A stretch of 64,000 nt of DNA from Fictibacillus aquaticus (GTDB taxonomy: Bacteria > Bacillota > Bacilli > Bacillales > Fictibacillaceae), in NCBI RefSeq assembly GCF_002245695.1, contig NZ_NOII01000002.1, positions 461,387-525,386 on the forward strand. Reading direction: 5' to 3'. The notes below the pieces were generated by a model. The model was not told where the DNA came from, ran no database searches, and saw only the letters and a list, made by a program, of their open reading frames with translations. Below, piece after piece: positions 45,819 through 55,429 of this stretch. The translations under genes and the position numbers were made by a program. Position 1 is the stretch's first letter. Every line of letters begins with the position of its first letter.

Positions 45819-46601
45819 TCAACTATGCAGCTTTAAGTAGTTTTCTAAATAACTATAAACATCTTCACGTTCTGGCTCATTCAACACTTCATGATACAGC
45901 TCTGGAAACTCTTTATAGCTTCTTTCACTTAAGTCAATCGCACTGAACCATTGCCTTACTGAATATTTGTCCACGATCAGATCGTTTCCTGCCTGCATGA
46001 CAAGCAGCGGGACATCAGGAAATTTTCTATAACCTTCTATTGCCGTTTTAATGGCTAACGTCAGCTCCCGATACCATCGGACCGAAACTTTTTTGACAAG
46101 AAGAACATCACCTTCGTCTCTCAATCTCATCTCTTCGCTTCTTGTACCGCTTCCTGCTGGAAGGTTCGTCGCAAATTTAACCGAAGGCGCTATTTTATTC
46201 AGAACGAGAGACAGCGCTTCTTTCCCTTTTGACGGAGGATTGACCAGCCCTAAGCAAGGTGAAGACAGTGCTACAGCTCTCACTGGCATCTTTTTTTCCA
46301 TAAGTGTCCGGATGACAGCGAGCCCTCCCATGCTGTGGCCGAAAAGGAACACAGGCAATCCAAAGCCTGCAGCTGTATACACCCAACCTTCAATTGTTTC
46401 AATGTAATCATCAAATGCATCAATATGGCCGCGTCTTCTTGTTGTAGTACCCTGACCAGGAAGGTCCCCCATAACGCAATGGTAACCCGACTCGTTAAGC
46501 TTGCTGATGACCCATTCATAGCGGCGGTGGTATTCACCTGCCCCATGAACGAGGACGACCGTTCCTTTAATTTGTTCGGCGTTTGAATTCCAAGTCCACA
46601 T
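45819..46601 (-). CDS. ytpA: Alpha/beta hydrolase YtpA (lysophospholipase-like)
   Basis: 260 residues. The oxyanion region is VLVHGAGEYHRRY, the nucleophile elbow is FGHSMGGLA, the Asp is in MQAGNDLIVD and the His is in ELYHEVLNEPER. In B. subtilis YtpA is a lysophospholipase-like enzyme linked to bacilysocin formation. AAGGGGG lies 7 bases before the ATG. It precedes ytpB in the same direction with a 52-base gap, so the two are likely cotranscribed. Confidence 0.9.
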   Translation of the reverse strand: MWTWNSNAEQIKGTVVLVHGAGEYHRRYEWVISKLNESGYHCVMGDLPGQGTTTRRRGHIDAFDDYIETIEGWVYTAAGFGLPVFLFGHSMGGLAVIRTLMEKKMPVRAVALSSPCLGLVNPPSKGKEALSLVLNKIAPSVKFATNLPAGSGTRSEEMRLRDEGDVLLVKKVSVRWYRELTLAIKTAIEGYRKFPDVPLLVMQAGNDLIVDKYSVRQWFSAIDLSERSYKEFPELYHEVLNEPEREDVYSYLENYLKLHS

Positions 46602-46679
46602 ATCTGTACCCCCTTCTCTTTACTGTAACCGTTTGCTACACTTTTATCGTATCCATCTTAGAAGACAGGAAGTGTGTTC

Positions 46680-47201
46680 ATGATCTATCACTATCATAAT
46701 AAAAAACCACAAATTGCCGAAAGCGCCTTTATAGCGGATTACGCAACAATCACTGGTGACGTTGTGATCGGCGAATACAGCTCAATCTGGTTTAATACAG
46801 TCATCCGGGGTGATGTATCTCCTACAATCATCGGAGATCGCGTAAACGTACAGGACAACTCTGTTCTTCACCAGAGTCCGAACAGACCCCTCATCCTCGA
46901 AGATGGCGTGACAGTCGGACATTCGGTTATTCTCCACAGCTGCTTTGTACGAAAGAATGCCTTGATCGGGATGGGCTCACTCATCCTTGACGGAGCTGAA
47001 ATAGGCGAAGGGGCCTTTATCGGAGCCGGAAGCCTCGTTCCTCCCGGCAAAAAGATTCCCGCAGGAAGCATGGCTTTCGGAAGGCCTGCGAAGGTCATCC
47101 GTGACCTGACAGAAGAAGATCTCGCTGACATGGCAAGAATCCGCCGAGAATACGAGGAAAAAGGACAGTATTATAAATCTATTCAGAAACAGGAGCGTTA
47201 A
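46680..47201 (+). CDS. ytoA: Gamma-carbonic anhydrase-like protein YtoA
   Basis: 173 residues forming a left-handed beta helix of hexapeptide repeats. The three histidines that bind metal in gamma carbonic anhydrases are in SVLHQ and GHSVILHSC. Activity in bacilli is not firmly shown. ATG at 46680 follows AGGAAG by 7 bases, so two upstream codons (GTG TTC) are rejected. The last 23 bases overlap the 3' end of the convergent VOC gene. Confidence 0.9.
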   Translation: MIYHYHNKKPQIAESAFIADYATITGDVVIGEYSSIWFNTVIRGDVSPTIIGDRVNVQDNSVLHQSPNRPLILEDGVTVGHSVILHSCFVRKNALIGMGSLILDGAEIGEGAFIGAGSLVPPGKKIPAGSMAFGRPAKVIRDLTEEDLADMARIRREYEEKGQYYKSIQKQER

Positions 47202-47562
47202 ACTCGATTAAGTTCCCGTCCGGATCGCTCACAAACACTTGATGCCATGGAGTTTTGTTGCGGGGTTTGTTTTTAAAAGAAACCCCGTACTCCTCCAGAC
47301 GGAGGATCAATGCAGCCATATCGTTAACCCGGACCGCAAAGTGTCCATCCCGGCTGTCAATGTCAGCTGTCTCTCTTCTTGCAGTCCCTTTTTCATGGAC
47401 GATAAGATGCAGCTGTGTGTTCCCGATATCGTACCACGCACCTGGAAAATCAAACGCCGGCCGTTCTTGAGACATAGTAAACCCTAGCACTTCCTCATAA
47501 AATTCTTTTGCTGCGTTAATGTTCCGAACAAGCAGCGACACATGGTGGATGCCTTCATACAT
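47179..47562 (-). CDS. VOC-fold protein (glyoxalase/dioxygenase type)
   Basis: 127 residues with two beta-alpha-beta-beta-beta modules. Possible metal ligands are the His of IHHVSLLV, the His of LHLIVHE, another His in DGHFAVRV and the Glu of NLIEF. This is a full set for a glyoxalase I-like or dioxygenase site. Substrate unknown; fosfomycin- or bleomycin-type resistance cannot be claimed. GGGGGA precedes the ATG. Its 3' end overlaps ytoA. Confidence 0.85.
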   Translation of the reverse strand: MYEGIHHVSLLVRNINAAKEFYEEVLGFTMSQERPAFDFPGAWYDIGNTQLHLIVHEKGTARRETADIDSRDGHFAVRVNDMAALILRLEEYGVSFKNKPRNKTPWHQVFVSDPDGNLIEFNAPVSE

Positions 47563-47840
47563 TCTTATTCCCCCTGCGCTTCATTTTGTGAACCTCATTT
47601 TATCATAGTGCGCCGCTATAAGGCACTGAATCGCCTTGGCAAAAGCTAAACAAATTCAATCAAACTTACCTGACTCTTCTATGTATGTTTTCGCTTCGTT
47701 TTATTAGCAGTCCGAGAATTTCAAGGCACTATCCACAAACACTATCTTGGTCTACCATTTAATGAAACCTGCTGGTACAATACGAAGAAGTGCTTTTCGA
47801 GAAAAATCTAAGTATTACCCCATAAGGGAGAGTGAAACGA

Positions 47841-49157
47841 GTGAAAGCAGGCATTTTTGGAGCAGGCTACGTTGGTCTCGTTACAGCCGCCGGCCTCGCG
47901 TCGCGAGGACTGGATATAGCGGTTCACGACACCTCAAAAGAAAAAATCGCAACATTAACTGCTGGAGGCTTGCCGATATTCGAACCTGGCCTTGAAAAGC
48001 TTCTCGCTGAACAGCATATAACATATATTCAGACAGCTAAAGAGCTCGTCACATCATGCCGTTATCTATTTCTGTGTGTAGGCACTCCACAGGCAAAAAA
48101 CGGAGAAGCGGATTTAAGCTTTCTTGAATCTGCGGTCAAGACGATCTGCAGGTATGCCGACTCGGACAAAATCGTCATCATTAAGAGCACAGTGCCTCCT
48201 GGAACAGGGCGCTTGATGGAAAAGCTATCTGAGACAATGAACATAGAGCATCGCATTACTTTTGTCAGCAATCCTGAATTTCTAAGACAGGGCAACGCTG
48301 TGCAGGACTTTCTTTTCCCTGACCGCATCGTCATTGGTTCCGATGATGATGAGACAGGCACTGAAGTTTTACAGCTGTATAAGCAGTGGGACTGCCCAAA
48401 ACTTCAAATGAACCGGGAGAGCGCTGAACTTACTAAATATGCCGCAAACACGTTTCTTGCGATGAAGATTTCATACATGAACATGATGGCGGGACTGGCT
48501 GAAAAAACCGGCGCAAACATCGAGGATATCGAACGCGGAATCGGCAGTGACAGCAGGATAGGCAAAGATTTTTTAAAAGCAGGCGCAGGTTTTGGCGGAT
48601 CTTGTTTTCCAAAGGATCTTCGTGCATTGGCCAGCATCGGCACAGAATTGAACGAAGAGCTTCCTCTCATTCGTGAAACGCTGTACATTAATGAAAATCA
48701 AGCGAAAGCCGTGTTGCGCAAATTAAGCACCGTTTTTGGTGGGCTTCTCGGAAGGAAAATAGCTGTCCTTGGCCTTTCATTTAAGCCGATGACAGATGAT
48801 GTTCGTTCCTCTCCAGCTGTATCGGCCGCAGAACAGCTCCTGCTGCTTGGTGCAGATGTGAATGTTTATGATCCGCTCGTTCGTGACAACCCTGTAGCGG
48901 GCGCTGTAAAATCTCCTTCTCTTCTTGATTGCCTCGAAGGCTGTGATGCAGCTATTATCATGACGGAGTGGGATGAGTTCAGGGAGATTCTAAAACCTAA
49001 AATGCTGAATAAACTAAAAAGCCCTGTCATCGTCGACGGGCGCAACATGTTTCAGCTTAAAGAAATGAAAAAACTGAGCAGAGAATTCCCTTTATACTAT
49101 GATTCTGTCGGCAGGCAAAGGGTAAACACCCTTCTCACTGCTAATAAGATAAAATAA
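47841..49157 (+). CDS. UDP-glucose 6-dehydrogenase
   Basis: 438 residues oxidising UDP-glucose to UDP-glucuronate. The NAD site is GIFGAGYVGLVTA, with IIKSTVPPGTGR, the hinge NTFLAMKISYMN, and the active cysteine in GAGFGGSCFPKDL. It resembles B. subtilis TuaD/YtcA/Ugd, which are alike by eye, so no symbol is given. There are no glycosyltransferases beside it. GTG at 47841 is preferred (AAGGGAG 10 bases before); the GTG three codons upstream sits two bases from the SD. Confidence 0.92.
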   Translation: MKAGIFGAGYVGLVTAAGLASRGLDIAVHDTSKEKIATLTAGGLPIFEPGLEKLLAEQHITYIQTAKELVTSCRYLFLCVGTPQAKNGEADLSFLESAVKTICRYADSDKIVIIKSTVPPGTGRLMEKLSETMNIEHRITFVSNPEFLRQGNAVQDFLFPDRIVIGSDDDETGTEVLQLYKQWDCPKLQMNRESAELTKYAANTFLAMKISYMNMMAGLAEKTGANIEDIERGIGSDSRIGKDFLKAGAGFGGSCFPKDLRALASIGTELNEELPLIRETLYINENQAKAVLRKLSTVFGGLLGRKIAVLGLSFKPMTDDVRSSPAVSAAEQLLLLGADVNVYDPLVRDNPVAGAVKSPSLLDCLEGCDAAIIMTEWDEFREILKPKMLNKLKSPVIVDGRNMFQLKEMKKLSREFPLYYDSVGRQRVNTLLTANKIK

Positions 49158-49172
49158 AAAATTATTATTATA

Positions 49173-49213
49173 AAAACGCCCCTCAATCCTGATTATGGAT
49201 AGAGGGGCGTTTC
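49173..49213. terminator. Terminator between ugd-like gene and metK
   Basis: AACGCCCCTC and GAGGGGCGTT with a further ATCC/GGAT pairing, convergent position, T/A runs on both strands. Confidence 0.85.
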
Positions 49214-49222
49214 GTGTGTTTA

Positions 49223-50428
49223 TTATGCTTTTGCTTGTTCTTTAAGTGCAGCAGCTTTGTCTGTCTGCTCCCAAGGAAGCTCGATATCTGTGCGTCCGAA
49301 ATGGCCGTATGCAGCTGTCTGCTTATAGATAGGACGGCGAAGGTCCAGCATCTTGATGATGCCGGCAGGACGAAGGTCAAAGTTGTTGCGTACTAGCTCA
49401 ACAAGAACTTCTTCATCCACTTTTCCTGTTTCAAACGTGTTAACAGCAATAGAAACAGGCTGTGCTACACCGATCGCGTAAGCAAGCTGAACTTCTACTT
49501 TATCAGCAAGACCAGATGCAACGATGTTCTTCGCTACATAACGTGCAGCGTATGCTGCTGAACGGTCAACCTTAGTCGCGTCCTTACCAGAGAATGCACC
49601 GCCGCCGTGGCGAGCATATCCGCCGTATGTGTCAACGATGATCTTACGGCCAGTAAGTCCTGCATCACCTTGAGGTCCGCCGATTACGAAACGGCCAGTA
49701 GGGTTGATAAAGTATTTTGTGTTTTCGTCGATCAATTCAGCTGGTACAACTGGCTTGATGACTTTTTCTTTAATGTCAGCCTGAATTTCTTCAAGTGTGT
49801 TTTCTGGGTGGTGCTGTGTTGAGATAACGATCGTGTCGATACGGACAGGCTTATCGTTTTCATCATATTCAACTGTTACTTGAGTTTTTCCATCTGGACG
49901 AAGGTAAGGAATCTCTTCGCTCTTGCGTACTTCCGTCAAACGGCGAGAAAGTTTGTGTGCAAGAGAGATTGGAAGCGGCATAAGCTCAGGTGTTTCATTG
50001 CAGGCAAAACCGAACATCAAACCTTGGTCACCTGCTCCGATCGCTTCGATTTCTTCATCTGTCATAGAACCTTCACGAGCTTCAAGCGCCTGGTCAACAC
50101 CCATCGCGATGTCAGCAGACTGCTCATCGATGGAAGTCAAAACTGCACAAGTTTCAGAGTCGAATCCGTATTTTGCACGGTCGTATCCGATTTCTTTAAC
50201 TGTTTCACGAACGACTTTAGGGATATCTACATAAGTAGAAGTCGTGATTTCACCAGCAACAAGAACTAGTCCTGTTGTTACAGACGTTTCACACGCTACA
50301 CGCGCATTAGGGTCGTTAGCTAAAATCTCATCTAGGATCGCATCTGAGATCTGGTCACAAATTTTATCCGGATGTCCTTCTGTTACAGACTCGGATGTAA
50401 ATAAACGGCGGCTTACTTTCTTAGACAA
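49223..50428 (-). CDS. metK: S-adenosylmethionine synthetase
   Basis: 401-residue enzyme making SAM from methionine and ATP. Visible landmarks: [20 protein letters not shown], the hexapeptide GAGDQG, the P-loop-like GGGAFSGKD ([12 protein letters not shown]) and the ending [13 protein letters not shown] at 50428 has AAGGGAGG 7 bases upstream and matches relatives beginning MSK; the frame from 50488 is leader. Control: a SAM-I riboswitch with terminator lies just upstream, so SAM shuts the gene off. Confidence 0.97.
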   Translation of the reverse strand: MSKKVSRRLFTSESVTEGHPDKICDQISDAILDEILANDPNARVACETSVTTGLVLVAGEITTSTYVDIPKVVRETVKEIGYDRAKYGFDSETCAVLTSIDEQSADIAMGVDQALEAREGSMTDEEIEAIGAGDQGLMFGFACNETPELMPLPISLAHKLSRRLTEVRKSEEIPYLRPDGKTQVTVEYDENDKPVRIDTIVISTQHHPENTLEEIQADIKEKVIKPVVPAELIDENTKYFINPTGRFVIGGPQGDAGLTGRKIIVDTYGGYARHGGGAFSGKDATKVDRSAAYAARYVAKNIVASGLADKVEVQLAYAIGVAQPVSIAVNTFETGKVDEEVLVELVRNNFDLRPAGIIKMLDLRRPIYKQTAAYGHFGRTDIELPWEQTDKAAALKEQAKA

Positions 50429-50520
50429 TTGAGGTCCTCCCTTAAATTGAAAAAAATAGATACGGTACTTTATTCCTCTATATAACAAATATATATATTC
50501 CGCTAACTGATTTAGGGCAT

Positions 50521-50551
50521 AAAAAAAACCTTCCCCTGTTTTAAAGAAGCG
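50521..50551 (-). terminator. SAM riboswitch terminator
   Basis: CCTTTTCCC...GGGGAAGG stem, then TTTTTTTT on the minus strand, between the aptamer and metK. Confidence 0.85.
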
Positions 50552-50581
50552 AGGGAAAAGGATTCAATTCCATGCCTTCAC

Positions 50582-50690
50582 CTCTTATTCTCAAGGTATT
50601 CACCTTGCAGGTTAGCACCTTCTCACTCGCTAATGAGTGCAGGTTGCTGGGTTTCATAGGGCCTGTCCCTCCACCTACTCGGAATAAGAG
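50582..50690 (-). promoter_or_regulatory. SAM-I (S-box) riboswitch aptamer
   Basis: The minus strand runs CTCTTATTCCGAGTAGGTGG, AGGGACAGGCCCTATGAAAC, CCAGCAACCTGC, AAGGTGCTAACCTGC and ends GAGAATAAGAG, closing P1. All S-box consensus blocks are present in order. It controls metK. Confidence 0.96.
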
Positions 50691-50706
50691 TAGCCGTTCG
50701 GAAATT

Positions 50707-50735
50707 ATGATAGCGCAGTTAACCCGCAGTGTCAA
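50707..50735 (-). promoter_or_regulatory. Sigma-A promoter of metK
   Basis: On the minus strand: TTGACA (50735-50730), 17 bases and TATCAT (50712-50707), just before the S-box. Confidence 0.8.
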
Positions 50736-50903
50736 CAAGTTCTCCTTATGAGGAGAACATTCTTTTTTCGATATGTTGAGCACGTTTTGGGGTCCTTTTA
50801 ATGAGGAAAACTTCACTTAGTACAATCATGCTCAAAAAAAAGTTCAATATCTTAAATAAGCTGCCCATTTTACGAACTTTTTATGATGCAGGCAATAAAA
50901 TAG

Positions 50904-50933
50904 TATACATTATTTAAATCAATGTGTTATACT
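50904..50933 (+). promoter_or_regulatory. pckA promoter with CcpN-type operator
   Basis: TGTGTTATACT (50923-50933) fits the CcpN consensus TRTGHYATAYW at every position and overlaps the -10 TATACT (50928-50933), the arrangement known at gluconeogenic promoters of B. subtilis. The -35 is weak. Confidence 0.65.
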
Positions 50934-50976
50934 AATTGAGGATAAAAACTTAGGATAAAGGATGGTATCGCCTTAT

Positions 50977-52563
50977 ATGAATACTGTAGAATCCACGAAT
51001 TCTTTAAATGAATTGGTAAACAGCCCGCAATCACATATGAACCTGCCAGTACCTGTTCTTGTAGAAAAAGCTTTGCTCCGTAACGAAGGTATACTTACTT
51101 CCACAGGAGCGCTTCGTGCGACTACCGGGAAATATACAGGCCGTTCTCCAGAAGATAAATTCATTGTTGAAGAAGCATCGGTTAAAGCTAAAATCGACTG
51201 GGGCAAAGTAAACAAGCCTTTTTCACCGGAAAAGTTTGAAAGCCTTTACAAAAAAGTTCTGGCATATTTGAGCAGCAAAGAAGAGCTGTTCGTTTTTAAA
51301 GGCTATGCGGGTGCCGATCACGCTTACCGTCTTCCTATACAAGTAATCAACGAATACGCTTGGCACAATCTTTTTGCACATCAGATGTTTGTTAGACCGA
51401 ACAGCGTTGAAGAAGCGAACAGCATCGATGCAGGCTTTACTGTTATTTCAGCTCCTGGATTCTTCGCAAACCCTGCTGAAGATGGAACAAACTCTGAAAC
51501 GTTTATTATTATATCATTCGAAAAGCGAATCATCCTCATCGGCGGGACGGAATATGCAGGAGAAATTAAAAAATCGGTGTTCTCGGTAATGAACTACCTT
51601 TTGCCTGAAGATGGCATCCTTTCTATGCACTGTTCAGCAAACGTTGGCGGTGAAGGCGATGTTGCCCTGTTCTTCGGCCTTTCTGGAACAGGTAAAACTA
51701 CTCTTTCTGCAGACCCTAACCGCCGTCTGATCGGTGATGACGAGCACGGCTGGGCAAACACAGGCGTATTCAATATTGAAGGCGGATGCTACGCAAAATG
51801 CATCAATCTCTCAAAAGAAAAAGAGCCGCAGATTTGGAACGCTATTCGCTTTGGCAGCGTGCTGGAAAACGTCATGGTGGACAGCGACTCGCGCATCAGC
51901 GACTATGATGATTCAACACTGACAGAAAACACACGTGCGGCCTACCCGGTCGACGCGATTCCAAACGTTATGATTCCTGGTGTGGCTGGCCATCCTGATA
52001 CGATCATCTTTTTGACCGCGGATGCGTTTGGGGTACTGCCTCCAATCAGCAAGCTGACGAAGGAACAGGCTATGTACCATTTCCTTTCAGGCTATACGAG
52101 CAAACTTGCAGGAACTGAGCGCGGCGTCACATCACCTCAGGCAACATTCTCTACATGTTTTGGTGCACCTTTCTTGCCGATGGAAGCTACAATCTATGCG
52201 GAAATGCTTGGCAATAAGATCGATCAGCATGAAGTGAACGTATACTTAGTGAACACAGGCTGGAGCGGCGGAGAGTACGGTGTCGGAAGCCGTATGAATC
52301 TTGCCTATACGCGCGCGATGGTGCAGGCAGCCTTGATCGGCGAGCTTAAGACTGTGGAAACAGTCGTTGACCCGATCTTCGGATTGCACATTCCAGTCCA
52401 TTGCCCTGGTGTTCCAGATCAAGTGCTTCAGCCGGCAAAAACGTGGGCAGACGAAGCAGAGTACGAAAAGAAAGCGAAAGAACTTGCTGCGAAGTTTAAA
52501 GCGAATTTCGAGAAGTTCAGCAACGTGTCACAAGACATCAAGAACGCAGGACCAATCGCATAA
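50977..52563 (+). CDS. pckA: Phosphoenolpyruvate carboxykinase (ATP)
   Basis: Converts oxaloacetate and ATP to PEP, the first step of gluconeogenesis. Motifs: the kinase-1a P-loop [11 protein letters not shown], the metal-binding [17 protein letters not shown] and the C-terminal [10 protein letters not shown]. About 528 residues, normal for the family. I chose ATG at 50977 because the ATG at 50962 is contiguous with the AAAGG that would serve as SD; the difference is five residues and is not settled. Likely repressed on glucose through the CcpN-type site upstream. Confidence 0.96.
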   Translation: MNTVESTNSLNELVNSPQSHMNLPVPVLVEKALLRNEGILTSTGALRATTGKYTGRSPEDKFIVEEASVKAKIDWGKVNKPFSPEKFESLYKKVLAYLSSKEELFVFKGYAGADHAYRLPIQVINEYAWHNLFAHQMFVRPNSVEEANSIDAGFTVISAPGFFANPAEDGTNSETFIIISFEKRIILIGGTEYAGEIKKSVFSVMNYLLPEDGILSMHCSANVGGEGDVALFFGLSGTGKTTLSADPNRRLIGDDEHGWANTGVFNIEGGCYAKCINLSKEKEPQIWNAIRFGSVLENVMVDSDSRISDYDDSTLTENTRAAYPVDAIPNVMIPGVAGHPDTIIFLTADAFGVLPPISKLTKEQAMYHFLSGYTSKLAGTERGVTSPQATFSTCFGAPFLPMEATIYAEMLGNKIDQHEVNVYLVNTGWSGGEYGVGSRMNLAYTRAMVQAALIGELKTVETVVDPIFGLHIPVHCPGVPDQVLQPAKTWADEAEYEKKAKELAAKFKANFEKFSNVSQDIKNAGPIA

Positions 52564-52569
52564 ATAAGA

Positions 52570-52597
52570 AAGCCGCTGTAATGGCGGCTTTTTTTTT
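52570..52597 (+). terminator. Terminator of pckA
   Basis: AAGCCGC-TGTAATG-GCGGCTT followed by TTTTTTT. Confidence 0.9.
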
Positions 52598-52670
52598 GCC
52601 TGAATTTATTCTCTCTTCATGTCACTGAAGTAATTTCTATTCCGCCGGGAAGATAATTACCATAAATAGG

Positions 52671-52719
52671 TTGAAAACGACATCAACGTCATTTATAATA
52701 ATGACATTGATGTCGTTTT
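52671..52719 (+). promoter_or_regulatory. Promoter and TetR-type operator of the MFS-TetR pair
   Basis: TTGAAA (52671-52676), a 17-base spacer and TATAAT (52694-52699). Two 20-base arms, AAAACGACATCAACGTCATT (52674-52693) and its complement with one mismatch (52700-52719), flank the -10 exactly. Bound repressor would cover the promoter. Confidence 0.85.
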
Positions 52720-52738
52720 AATTTGAAGGAGGAAAATT

Positions 52739-54010
52739 ATGACTAGCAAACCTTTGTTGTCTCTCACCTCTTACCGGTACTTAATTTCCGCCCAGCTCGT
52801 TTCCAACCTTGGAGACTGGCTGTCGATCATGGCTGTTTTCACAATGGCTGGTCTTAAATGGAACGCCACGCCTTTAGAGATGTCACTCATTCTCTTATCT
52901 CTTGCTCTTCCGATGACGGTATTAGGTCCTGTCGCAGGAGTATTGGCTGATCGTGGAGAGCGAAAGTGGCTGATGATCGGTTCAGACCTTGCAAGAGCTG
53001 CTGTTATCCTGCTCCTAATCACAGCAACAAAAGTTTGGCACGTGTATATCCTATTGTTTTTGCTCGGTGTGTTCTCTGCCCTTTTTAATCCCGCTAAAAA
53101 CGGGAAGCTGAAGGAAATCGTGCCTGATGAGCATATGCAGCAAGCATCTTCTATCAGCTCGATCATAGAGAACGGCACAAAAATTGTTGGTCCTGCTGCC
53201 GGCGGAATGCTGATGACATTTATCGGTTCACAGACGATTTTTATTATTGATGCAGCAACGTACTTTTTATCAGCCATGCTTTTGATTAAGCTGCCGGTCC
53301 GTAAAGCTTCCTCCCAGAAAAAAGGTGGAGAAAACGGAATGGCATCTTTCTGGCGAGACTTTTCAGAGAGTATAACCTTTATTAAAGGCATTCTCTTCAT
53401 TTTTTATGGCATGTTACTGATGTTTATCACGATGTTCGTCATCCAGCTCGCCGATTCACAGTTTGTTACACTATTCCGCGAACTGAAACAAGTATCGCCA
53501 GGGCTCATTGGAGCTGTAATGACAGCTTCTGGTGCAGGGTTCCTTGTTTCCGGCATCCTTCTAACAAAGCTTGATATCAAAAAACCAGCTGCGGCGATGG
53601 GTGCAGGCATTACCGTTCTCGGTGCAGGCTTTGGCCTTACCGGATACTTTACTTACTTGCAGCTTCCCTTTCCTTATTTCTGGTCGGCATCCGTTGTATT
53701 TTTCGCTTCGTTCGGAGCAGGTTTTATGTTCATTCCTTTTCAAACAGCAGTTCAGAAAAAGACACCTGTAGAGATGAGCGGGCGTGTGTTCGGCACAGTG
53801 GGGAGCGTCAGTATGCTTGCTGCAATAATCGGACCGCTCGCAGGCGGCATCATCGGCAACATGACTGGCGTCCTTCCCCTGTTTTTGCTTTCAGGCTCAG
53901 GACTTGTCTTTATTGGTATAATGACTTTATGTTTAAGAAAGTTTTTGGAAAAGGGTGAGGTTCATGGCACCGAAAGTATCAGAAGAACACAAGGAACAAC
54001 GACGGCTTAG
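52739..54010 (+). CDS. MFS exporter (MFS_3 type)
   Basis: 423 residues with about twelve TM helices: LVSNLGDWLSIMAVFTMA at the start, GVLADRGERKW as the loop 2-3 motif, and MSGRVFGTVGSVSMLAAIIGP in the C-terminal half. It is typical of Bacillus macrolide- or bacitracin-like efflux proteins, but the substrate is unknown. AAGGAGG precedes the ATG. It is cotranscribed with, and overlaps by 47 bases, the TetR gene. The pair and the next gene stand between pckA and ytmA, where B. subtilis has ytmB, so it looks like accessory content. Confidence 0.87.
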   Translation: MTSKPLLSLTSYRYLISAQLVSNLGDWLSIMAVFTMAGLKWNATPLEMSLILLSLALPMTVLGPVAGVLADRGERKWLMIGSDLARAAVILLLITATKVWHVYILLFLLGVFSALFNPAKNGKLKEIVPDEHMQQASSISSIIENGTKIVGPAAGGMLMTFIGSQTIFIIDAATYFLSAMLLIKLPVRKASSQKKGGENGMASFWRDFSESITFIKGILFIFYGMLLMFITMFVIQLADSQFVTLFRELKQVSPGLIGAVMTASGAGFLVSGILLTKLDIKKPAAAMGAGITVLGAGFGLTGYFTYLQLPFPYFWSASVVFFASFGAGFMFIPFQTAVQKKTPVEMSGRVFGTVGSVSMLAAIIGPLAGGIIGNMTGVLPLFLLSGSGLVFIGIMTLCLRKFLEKGEVHGTESIRRTQGTTTA

Positions 54011-54572
54011 CATATTAACCGCAGCAAAGGAAATTTTCACCGAGAAAGGTTATGAAGCATTTGTCATGCAGGATGTGATTGAAGCAACGGGCATGAGCAG
54101 GGGCGGGGTCTATTCTTATTTTGCGAATAAAGAGGACCTCTTCATTTCTTTACTTGAACATAAACAACAGCAGTCCAGCAATGAATTGGATACGCTCATC
54201 AGCCAAAACAAGATCTGGGACACGATAAAAATGATAGTCCTGGATTTTAAGAACGCAGAACATTCCGATAATCAGTTTGCAGCAGCACAAGTCGAATTTA
54301 ATATCTTAAGCCGGAATTCCAGCAATGCGAAAGAGTTTTTACAGCGCCGCTATCAATGGGCATCGGACTTTCTATGCAGCCTAATAAACGAGGGTATCAA
54401 ACGGGGTGAATTTTCACCAAACGCGCCTGTCCATCACATAGCTAGATATTACATTACATTCTTTGATGGCTTAAGCATTGAAAGTATCTTTTTAAAATCA
54501 CAGGAATTAAACTCAGATGAACAAATCGACCTGTTCCTCGGTCATTTGGGATCAATGCTTGGAGTTAAGTAA
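53964..54572 (+). CDS. TetR family repressor
   Basis: 202 residues. The N-terminal helix-turn-helix is QDVIEATGMSRGGVYSYFAN (about 36-55), preceded by ILTAAKEIFTEKGYEAF. The C-terminal ligand domain is all-helical and fits the YfiR/TetR_C_6 style. ATG at 53964 follows AAAGGGTGAGG. It probably binds the 20-base inverted repeat at 52674-52719 and thus represses its own operon; the inducer would be a substrate of the MFS protein (inference). Confidence 0.93.
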   Translation: MAPKVSEEHKEQRRLSILTAAKEIFTEKGYEAFVMQDVIEATGMSRGGVYSYFANKEDLFISLLEHKQQQSSNELDTLISQNKIWDTIKMIVLDFKNAEHSDNQFAAAQVEFNILSRNSSNAKEFLQRRYQWASDFLCSLINEGIKRGEFSPNAPVHHIARYYITFFDGLSIESIFLKSQELNSDEQIDLFLGHLGSMLGVK

Positions 54573-54622
54573 GCACACAAACGACAACCATTTTGACAAC
54601 TTAAATAGCCTATAATACAAGC

Positions 54623-54653
54623 AAAACTCGCACTAAAATGGCGAGTTTTCTTT
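54623..54653 (+). terminator. Terminator of the MFS-TetR operon
   Basis: AAAACTCGC-ACTAAAATG-GCGAGTTTT then CTTTG. Confidence 0.82.
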
Positions 54654-54706
54654 GTTATAGATTATCCGTTCTTATTGAACTAAAGCACCGGGTTTATAAG
54701 AACTTG

Positions 54707-55429
54707 TTATATTACATATTGGATGTTATCCGTAATCGAATACGACTTTGGCGATTTCTTTTTAAAATCAGTGCAAAAATCAATGAAAATAGAGTCGTGG
54801 TACTGTATTCTCCTTATTGGGTCACGTCTAATTTTTTCTTGGATCTGGACTAAAGGTTCTGCCGCTAAAATAACTTTATAAGTAAAATCATCTAAATAAA
54901 ATGAACTGATGCTTGCAGCAGCTATTATTTCAGAAGAAATCAGTTCTTGAAGGGTAGGCATTTCTACTTCGCTTTTATTTAAGTTGAAAACTACACATAT
55001 TGGGAATGTACATTCAATTAATTCTACAATTTGACCAAAGTAATAGGTTCCATCTTCAAGTGGGATTGAAAAAACATCTCCGAATCCCCATTTTTGTTTT
55101 TTAGGGAGTTTTACTGAATTTAATGTATTGTTCAATTCTTTTATTGTTTGATTGTCTAATGAAACATTTGCTATTTCATTTATTAAAATGGCTATGTCTA
55201 AAATCAAACTATGACTTTTAGTTCGAATTGAAACAAAGCCGCTCTCGTGATCAATAGATACGTTCTTGGTAATACCGTTATCCGTTAATTTCTTTTTTAT
55301 ATATCTGGCAGCTTCATAATTAGTCTCGATATTAAACAGTTCTGCCAAGTCCTCGAATATAAAAAACTCCTTTGAAGTATAATTGGGGAAGTTAATAGTT
55401 ATTTTTCCAAGTAGAAGAGATGATTCCAT
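54707..55429 (-). CDS. Imm26-like immunity protein, orphan
   Basis: 240 residues, acidic, soluble. The C-terminal half starts WGFGDVFSIPLEDGTYYFGQ, the pattern of Imm26 immunity proteins found beside polymorphic toxins. The N-terminal half (about 1-100) looks like a separate alpha/beta domain that I do not recognise. No toxin gene is adjacent on either strand. The DNA is clearly richer in A/T than its neighbours, which fits later acquisition. AAGGAG lies 8 bases before the ATG. The assignment rests on one motif block, so it is tentative. Confidence 0.6.
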   Translation of the reverse strand: MESSLLLGKITINFPNYTSKEFFIFEDLAELFNIETNYEAARYIKKKLTDNGITKNVSIDHESGFVSIRTKSHSLILDIAILINEIANVSLDNQTIKELNNTLNSVKLPKKQKWGFGDVFSIPLEDGTYYFGQIVELIECTFPICVVFNLNKSEVEMPTLQELISSEIIAAASISSFYLDDFTYKVILAAEPLVQIQEKIRRDPIRRIQYHDSIFIDFCTDFKKKSPKSYSITDNIQYVI

